In this document: positions 59,514 to 64,000 of the stretch, piece by piece
Layout of the letters: every line of letters starts with the position of its first letter
Position numbering within the stretch: the first letter of the stretch is position 1
Origin: Streptomyces sp. NRRL F-5123
Lineage (GTDB): Bacteria; Actinomycetota; Actinomycetes; Streptomycetales; Streptomycetaceae
Assembly: GCF_000721495.1 (NCBI RefSeq)
Contig: NZ_JOHY01000026.1
Coordinates: 1 to 64,000 of the forward strand
Direction: 5' to 3'
DNA length: 64,000 nucleotides
Notes under the pieces: model-generated
What the model saw: only the letters and a program-made list of their open reading frames with translations
What the model was told of the DNA's origin: nothing
Databases searched by the model: none
Made by a program: the position numbers and the translations under genes

Positions 59514-59662
59514 CGATATACGGTCCCGGTGCGGCGCCACCAGGCCCGATCCTGCCCCGCCCACCAGCGTGAACGCCCGGACCCCCGCCCGGAAGGGGAG
59601 AATCCGGAAAACCCGTCCTCCGGAAAACCGCCCGGCCGCCGCAGAACACCCGAACCCCCCCC

Positions 59663-59765
59663 GGCCGCCCGGACCACCCCAACCGCCACCGGCCGCCCGG
59701 ACCACCCCAACCGCCACCGACCGCCCGGCCGCCCGGACCACCCCAACCGCCACCGACCGCCCCAG
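59663..59765. repeat. 28-37 bp tandem repeats
   Basis: GGCCGCCCGGACCACCCCAA begins at 59663, 59691 and 59728, followed each time by CCGCCACCG. The array lies in the 278-bp spacer before the cupin gene and is non-coding. Confidence 0.6.
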
Positions 59766-59791
59766 AACACCCCGACGAAGGGAACGCACGC

Positions 59792-60523
59792 ATGACCACC
59801 GCCGTACCGCTGCTGCCCGGGGGCGTGGGCCTGTCGCGCCTGCGCGTCTACCCGTGGGCCACCGCCGACGGGCTGCACGGCGGCTCCCCGCACCTCCATC
59901 TGACGTGCACCGAGGCGTACTACGTGGTCGGCGGCAGCGGAGAGCTGCACACCCTCACCCTCGACGAGGGATTGCGCCGCACCCCGCTCGCGCCCGGCGA
60001 CACCGTGTGGTTCACGCCCGGCACCATCCACCGGGCCGTCGACACCGGCGGGCTGGACGTCCTGGTCGTCATGCAGAACGACGGCCTGCCCGAGGCGGGC
60101 GACGCCGTCATGACCTTCCCGCCCGAGCACCTCGCCGACCCCGCCGCCTACGCCGCCGCGGCCTCCCTCGGCGACGGCACCCCCGCCGAGCGCACCGCTC
60201 GCGCCCGGGCCCGCCGCGACCTGGCCGTCAGCGGCTTCCGGCACCTCGCGGCCGAGGTCGGGGCGGGGCGGCCGGAGGCGCTGGAGGCCTTCCACGCCGC
60301 CGCGGCCGCACTCGTCGCCCCGCGGCTGGACGCCTGGGAGGCCGCCTGGCGGGAGCGGGCCGCGGCCGCCGCCGCCCGCACGGAGGAGCAGATCGCGGCC
60401 CTGCGCCGCGGCGCCGCCGCCCACCTGCGGGACGCGTCGGTCGTACGGGCCGCGGCGCCGCCGCAGGACGTCCTCGGCATGTGCGGCCACCTCGCGCCCT
60501 GCCGCCGGGAGGACGCCCGCTGA
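59792..60523 (+). CDS. Cupin domain protein of a sugar locus
   Basis: A 243-residue protein. The first 110 residues are a cupin with GGSPHLHLTCTEAYYVVGGSGEL (metal ligands HxH and E) and APGDTVWFTPGTIHRAVDTGG (third His). The rest is helical, Ala/Arg-rich and without a family call. It may isomerise or bind a sugar intermediate handled by the divergent Gfo/Idh/MocA and DUF6807 proteins. The ATG at 59792 follows AAGGGAA. A strong terminator lies 27 bp after its stop. Confidence 0.83.
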   Translation: MTTAVPLLPGGVGLSRLRVYPWATADGLHGGSPHLHLTCTEAYYVVGGSGELHTLTLDEGLRRTPLAPGDTVWFTPGTIHRAVDTGGLDVLVVMQNDGLPEAGDAVMTFPPEHLADPAAYAAAASLGDGTPAERTARARARRDLAVSGFRHLAAEVGAGRPEALEAFHAAAAALVAPRLDAWEAAWRERAAAAAARTEEQIAALRRGAAAHLRDASVVRAAAPPQDVLGMCGHLAPCRREDAR

Positions 60524-60549
60524 GGGCGTCCGCCCCCGGGCATGCCGAA

Positions 60550-60573
60550 GGGGGCGCGCCACAGCGCGCCCCC
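60550..60573. terminator. Terminator between cupin and xylanase genes
   Basis: GGGGGCGCGC (60550-60559) and GCGCGCCCCC (60564-60573) pair perfectly around a CACA loop. The genes on both sides converge here, so it can act in both directions. The remainder up to 60710 has no gene. Confidence 0.75.
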
Positions 60574-60710
60574 GGGTAGCCCCGGAGCCCGGACAAGGCA
60601 GGCTCCGGAGCCGGTCTCGGCGGCGGCGCGGCAGTCAGGGAGTGCTGCCGCGCCGCCTGTTGTCTTCATCATGTCCACGGACGAGGTGCTTTACCCCTCC
60701 GCGGGCGAGG

Positions 60711-62264
60711 TCAGCTGGCGGTGCAGCTGACCGTGGGGCTGGGGGCCGCGCCGTTGCCGGTGAAGCCGTAGGTGGTGCTGGCCCCGGCGCCGAGGGCTCC
60801 GTTGTAGGAGACGTTGGCCACCGTGACCGCACCGCTGGTGCCGGTGCCGGCGCCGTTCCAGACCTGGGTGATCGAGCTCCCGGAGGGCAGCGTGAAGCTG
60901 GTCTTCCACCCGGCGATCCCCGCGGTGCCGGTGTTGGTCACCGTCACCTCGGACTGGAAGCCGCCCGGCCAGGAGTTCACCGTCTTGTACGCGGCCGAGC
61001 AGCCGGAGCTGCTACCGCCGGTCGAGCCGGACGTCGACCCGGCGGTGGTACCGGTGGACGTACCCGTACTCGTACCCGTGGACGTACCGGTCGACGTGCC
61101 CGTGGACGTGCCCGTGGACGTACCGGTCGACGTGCCCGTGCTGGTACCGGTCGACGTGCCCGTGCTGGTACCGGTCGACGTGCCCGTCGACGTACCTCCC
61201 GTGGCGCTGGTGCCGCTGCCCAGCGCGGCGATCACCGCGTCGTACGCGGGCTTCTTCTGGTAGTTGCCGTCGAAGAGCAGCGGCGTGTCCTGGCTGTGCC
61301 AGCTGTACTTGTCGGTGATGCCCCACACCGTGATGCCGGTGCAGCGGGTCACGCCCATACAGGCCTTGACGATGTTGCTGAAGTTGGTCGCCTGCGCGGT
61401 GCCGGAGCCCGCGACGTCGACCTCGGTCAGCTGGACGTCCACGCCGAGGTCGGCGAAGCGCTGCAGGTTGGCCTGCATGTCGGAGGTGACCGGCGACTGC
61501 GGGTTGAAGTGGCCCTGGAAGCCGACGCAGTCGATCGGGACACCGCGCGCCTTGAAGTCCTTGACCATGTTGTAGATGCCGGTGCTCTTGGCGTTGATGC
61601 CGTCGGTGTTGTAGTCGTTGTAGCAGAGCTTGGCGTTCGGGTCGGCTGCCCGCGCGGTGCGGAAGGCCTCCTCGATGAAGCCGTCGCCGAGCTTGTCCTG
61701 GAAGGGCGAGCTGCGGTGGGTTCCCGAACCGCCGTCGTTGAAGGCCTCGTTGACGACGTCCCAGGCGTAGATCTTGCCCTTGTAGTGGTTCATCACCGTG
61801 GTGATGTGGTTCTTCATCGCGGCGTCCAGCGCGGTCGCGCTGAGGTTCGAGACCCAGCCGGGCAGCTGCTGGTACCACACCAGCGTGTGGCCGCGGATCA
61901 GCATGTTGTGCGCCTGGGCGTGGGAGACGATCTGGTCGCCGGGGCCGAAGTTGAACGAGTTCTGGGACGACTCGATCGTGTCCCACTTCATCTCGTTCTC
62001 GGGGGTCACCGCGTTGAACTCGGCGTCCAGCGTGGACGCGTACTGCGCCTCGCCGAGGTGGCTCGTCGAGACCGCGGTGCCGAAGTAGCGGCCGCTGGCC
62101 GCCGCCGAACTGGCCAGGGTGCCGGCCGCGTGCGCGGTTCCGGCCGTCGCCATCAGGCCGAACGTGGCGACCGCGCCGGCCGTGGCCGCCGCGATGGCGA
62201 CGCGCACGCCGGTGCCGGTACGCCTGCGGGCCTGCCCGCGGTCCCGGAGGGAATGACTGAACAC
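60711..62264 (-). CDS. Secreted GH10 xylanase with CBM2
   Basis: A 517-residue endo-beta-1,4-xylanase. The signal spans roughly 15-48 (VRVAIAAATAGAVATFGLMATAGTAHA). The GH10 barrel (about 50-350) has the acid/base Glu in DVVNEAFND and the nucleophile Glu in QLTEVDV, both present. A GTST-rich linker of about 60 residues precedes a C-terminal CBM2 (SSGCSAAYKTVNSWPGGFQSEV). The GTG at 62264 follows GAGG with 6-bp spacing; a TTG two codons upstream is less likely. Its promoter overlaps that of the divergent CE1 esterase region and carries CGAAAC motifs. Confidence 0.93.
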   Translation of the reverse strand: MFSHSLRDRGQARRRTGTGVRVAIAAATAGAVATFGLMATAGTAHAAGTLASSAAASGRYFGTAVSTSHLGEAQYASTLDAEFNAVTPENEMKWDTIESSQNSFNFGPGDQIVSHAQAHNMLIRGHTLVWYQQLPGWVSNLSATALDAAMKNHITTVMNHYKGKIYAWDVVNEAFNDGGSGTHRSSPFQDKLGDGFIEEAFRTARAADPNAKLCYNDYNTDGINAKSTGIYNMVKDFKARGVPIDCVGFQGHFNPQSPVTSDMQANLQRFADLGVDVQLTEVDVAGSGTAQATNFSNIVKACMGVTRCTGITVWGITDKYSWHSQDTPLLFDGNYQKKPAYDAVIAALGSGTSATGGTSTGTSTGTSTGTSTGTSTGTSTGTSTGTSTGTSTGTSTGTSTGTSTGTTAGSTSGSTGGSSSGCSAAYKTVNSWPGGFQSEVTVTNTGTAGIAGWKTSFTLPSGSSITQVWNGAGTGTSGAVTVANVSYNGALGAGASTTYGFTGNGAAPSPTVSCTAS

Positions 62265-62417
62265 TTCCAACCTCTTCTTTCCTCTTCAGCTGGCAGTCCG
62301 GACGACAGCGCGGTGCGCACCGTCCGAACGGGTGGGGGTCCATTCGCGAGGGTGATGTCAGCCACGGGAGTTGTGCCGCGGATGCGGCGTGGCCGGGAGG
62401 AGGGTGGATCGCTCGCC

Positions 62418-62446
62418 AGTGTGGACCCTGGCATTCGAAACGTCAA
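62418..62446 (-). promoter_or_regulatory. Probable promoter of the xylanase gene
   Basis: On the minus strand a -35 TTGACG (62446-62441) and a -10-like CACACT (62423-62418) are 17 bp apart. CGAAAC motifs at 62436-62441 and 62458-62463 overlap or precede the -35 box, so a repressor could act here. Confidence 0.45.
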
Positions 62447-62608
62447 CGACCCCTTTCCGAAACAACCGGGGCCTGTGGAGGGGCTGTTGACGGGCAGCCG
62501 GCCGGGGGGCGCACACCCTCGTGATGGGCGGTTTTCCGGTGCGTGGCGCGGGGTAGGCGGGGCAGCCGGGCGGAGCGGGAGCGGGACGGCGGAACGTCGC
62601 CGGATGTA

Positions 62609-62637
62609 TTGACTCGGTCACTTTTCGGCCCTATGGT
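62609..62637 (+). promoter_or_regulatory. Strong promoter of the CE1 esterase gene
   Basis: TTGACT (62609-62614) and TATGGT (62632-62637) are separated by exactly 17 bp. Transcription would start near 62644, on top of CGAAACATTCG (62641-62651), with CGAAAACTTTCG 20 bp further on. That layout suits a repressor. Confidence 0.7.
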
Positions 62638-62660
62638 GCCCGAAACATTCGCGACAGGGT

Positions 62661-62672
62661 CGAAAACTTTCG
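62661..62672. promoter_or_regulatory. CGAAAACTTTCG motif before the CE1 esterase
   Basis: The identical 12-mer is found at 41095-41106. Another inverted CGAAA/TTCG copy starts at 62641. Related CGAA/TTCG inverted repeats are known operators of xylan-degradation genes in Streptomyces, which fits a xylan-side-chain esterase. Confidence 0.5.
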
Positions 62673-62770
62673 CAATGTGTCACACGGGTCCCACCCGTGC
62701 CACCGCCCCTGCGGAGAGGGAGCCTCCGCCGGGACGGCGCATCTGGACGTCTTCGGAAGGACACCAGGTC

Positions 62771-64000
62771 ATGCCCCCCACACCCGGGCTCCACAGCCCG
62801 AAACGCACGACCAGGGTGCGCACGCTCCTCGTCGCACTGGGCGCCGTCGTCGCCGCGGTCGCGGCGACCGTCACCCTGACCTCGCAGAGCGCCAGCGCCG
62901 CCTCGCTCACCGAGGTGACCAACTTCGGCAGCAACCCCGGCAACCTCAAGATGTACGAGTACGTGCCGAACAACGTGCAGGCCAACCCGCCCGTCCTGGT
63001 CGCGGTCCACTACTGCACCGGCACCGCTCCCGCCTTCTACTCCGGCACCGAATTCCACACCCTGGCCGACCAGTACGGCTTCATCGTCGTCTACCCGGAC
63101 GCCAACGTCAGCGGCCAGTGCTTCGACGTCTCCTCGTCCGGCGCGCTCACCCACAACGGCAACAGCGACCCGGCGAGCATCGCCCAGATGGTCAGCTACG
63201 TCGAGCAGCACAACAACGCCGACGCCGGCCGCGTGTACGTCACCGGCGCCTCGTCCGGCGCGATGATGACCGACGTCCTGCTCGGCGACTACCCCGACAT
63301 CTTCAAGGCCGGCGCCGCCTTCATGGGTGTGCCCTTCGGCTGCTTCGCGACCAGCGACCCCTCGGGCTGGAACAACGCCTGCGCCAACGGCCAGGTCAGC
63401 CACACCCCGCAGGAGTGGGGCGACATGGTCCGCGCCGCCTACCCCGGCTACACGGGCGCCCGGCCGCGCGTGCAGCTGTGGCACGGCACCGCCGACACGA
63501 CGCTGAACTACAACAACTTCGGCGAAGAGATCAAGCAGTGGACGAACGTGCTGGGCGTGAGCCAGACGCCGGTCGTCACCGACAGCCCGCAGTCCGGCTG
63601 GACCCACACCCGCTACGGCGCGAACACCACGCAGGCCCCGGTCGAGGCCTTCAGCATCGCGGGCGTCGGCCACTCCCTGCCCATGAACGGCATGGCGGCG
63701 AAGGCCATCGCCTTCTTCGGCCTGGACGGCTCGGGCAACACGACGGGCGGGACGTCCACGGGGACGTCGACCGGTACGAGCACCGGTACGTCCACCGGTA
63801 CGTCCACGGGCACGAGCACGGGCACGTCGACCGGGACCTCGGCGGGTACGAGCCAGGGCACGTCGACCGGCACGGTGAACGGCACGACCGCCGGCAACAC
63901 CACCGGTTCGACGACCGGCGGTAACAGCTCCGGGTGCTCGGCCACGTACAAGACGGTGAACTCCTGGCAGGGCGGCTTCCAGTCGGAGGTCACCGTGAAG
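62771..64000 (+). CDS. CE1-type feruloyl/acetylxylan esterase with CBM2, cut by the window end
   Basis: The first 410 residues of a secreted esterase. After a Sec signal (about 18-45, LLVALGAVVAAVAATVTL), the PHB-depolymerase/CE1 domain has HYCTGTAPAFY, the nucleophile in VTGASSGAMM (Ser in GxSxG), and the His in IAGVGHSLPM. A GTST-type linker follows and the CBM2 begins SSGCSATYKTVNSWQGGF before the sequence runs out, so the true end lies beyond 64000. It would remove ferulate or acetyl groups from xylan, helping the divergent xylanase. The ATG at 62771 follows AAGGA. Confidence 0.88.
   Translation, partial: MPPTPGLHSPKRTTRVRTLLVALGAVVAAVAATVTLTSQSASAASLTEVTNFGSNPGNLKMYEYVPNNVQANPPVLVAVHYCTGTAPAFYSGTEFHTLADQYGFIVVYPDANVSGQCFDVSSSGALTHNGNSDPASIAQMVSYVEQHNNADAGRVYVTGASSGAMMTDVLLGDYPDIFKAGAAFMGVPFGCFATSDPSGWNNACANGQVSHTPQEWGDMVRAAYPGYTGARPRVQLWHGTADTTLNYNNFGEEIKQWTNVLGVSQTPVVTDSPQSGWTHTRYGANTTQAPVEAFSIAGVGHSLPMNGMAAKAIAFFGLDGSGNTTGGTSTGTSTGTSTGTSTGTSTGTSTGTSTGTSAGTSQGTSTGTVNGTTAGNTTGSTTGGNSSGCSATYKTVNSWQGGFQSEVTVK

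Noticed and set aside
1..64000. tRNA, rRNA, riboswitch or prophage genes
   Set aside because: I looked for tRNA-like cloverleaf ends, rRNA segments, known riboswitch-linked genes, integrases and phage structural genes and found none that I could support.

Overview
The window is very GC-rich and actinobacterial in every visible respect: GTG starts are common, Shine-Dalgarno sites are GGAGG-like, strong GC bias creates long antisense shadow ORFs, and many proteins are families typical of Streptomyces (AfsR-like BTAD regulator, NsdB-like HTH/TPR protein, standalone UTRA protein, CBM2-tailed secreted glycan enzymes, DUF6153, DUF4232, DUF1707). A CebR-type box and CsoR-type boxes agree. I read it as a chromosomal segment of a Streptomyces or close relative, probably from an accessory-rich region. 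I found no rRNA, tRNA or CRISPR array.

Layout. 0-8.4 kb: a truncated gene, a DUF998 membrane protein, a DUF4287 protein, a secreted protein, then a DrrA-type ABC exporter convergent with a large AfsR-like BTAD/NB-ARC/TPR regulator; the exporter promoter carries three 7-bp direct repeats at 11-bp spacing. 8.4-11.9 kb: an accessory block with MITE-like 105-bp elements, 56-bp tandem repeats and a STAND NTPase with seven nearly identical TPR units. 11.9-15.5 kb: class A beta-lactamase, nitroreductase remnant, redoxin, phosphatase and hypotheticals. 15.7-17.7 kb: CE15 esterase with CBM2 under a CebR-type box. 17.8-20.1 kb: a copper-type group (DUF4396, Met/His-rich lipoprotein, DUF6153) with two CsoR-like boxes. 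20-28 kb: Uma2, DUF4232, SnoaL, a Tat-exported GH2 glycosidase, an alcohol dehydrogenase, a small protein with a second copy of the 11-bp-spaced operator, and a VOC protein.

28.8-34.4 kb holds an unusual five-gene group: an unknown 442-aa protein with an ART-like-looking N-terminus, an HD hydrolase, a GT2 glycosyltransferase, a nucleotide-sugar epimerase and an NsdB-like HTH/TPR regulator. 34.7-37.3 kb has 95-bp tandem repeats leading into an Mrr nuclease-TerD fusion. 37.4-41 kb is a large Tat-exported phosphodiester glycosidase-metallophosphoesterase. 41-44.3 kb is a coupled ferric-reductase-like, ferredoxin-reductase fusion and small membrane protein operon. 44.3-55.9 kb is mixed metabolism (ASCH, alpha/beta hydrolase, DUF1707, HemC, PHP, phosphatase, dienelactone hydrolase, UTRA, GNAT, mycothiol-dependent enzyme, quinone oxidoreductase, ATP-grasp, peptidoglycan-binding protein) and includes decayed genes.

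55.9-64 kb is a plant-polysaccharide locus: a LacI regulator, a DUF6807/PmoA protein and a Gfo/Idh/MocA oxidoreductase form one operon behind a perfect 18-bp palindrome, with a cupin gene divergent. It is followed by a CBM2-tailed GH10 xylanase divergent from a CBM2-tailed CE1 esterase that runs off the window. The secreted esterases and xylanase together could strip glucuronoyl and feruloyl/acetyl groups from xylan and cut its backbone. The LacI palindrome has a 16/18 match upstream of the distant CE15 gene, which suggests shared control.
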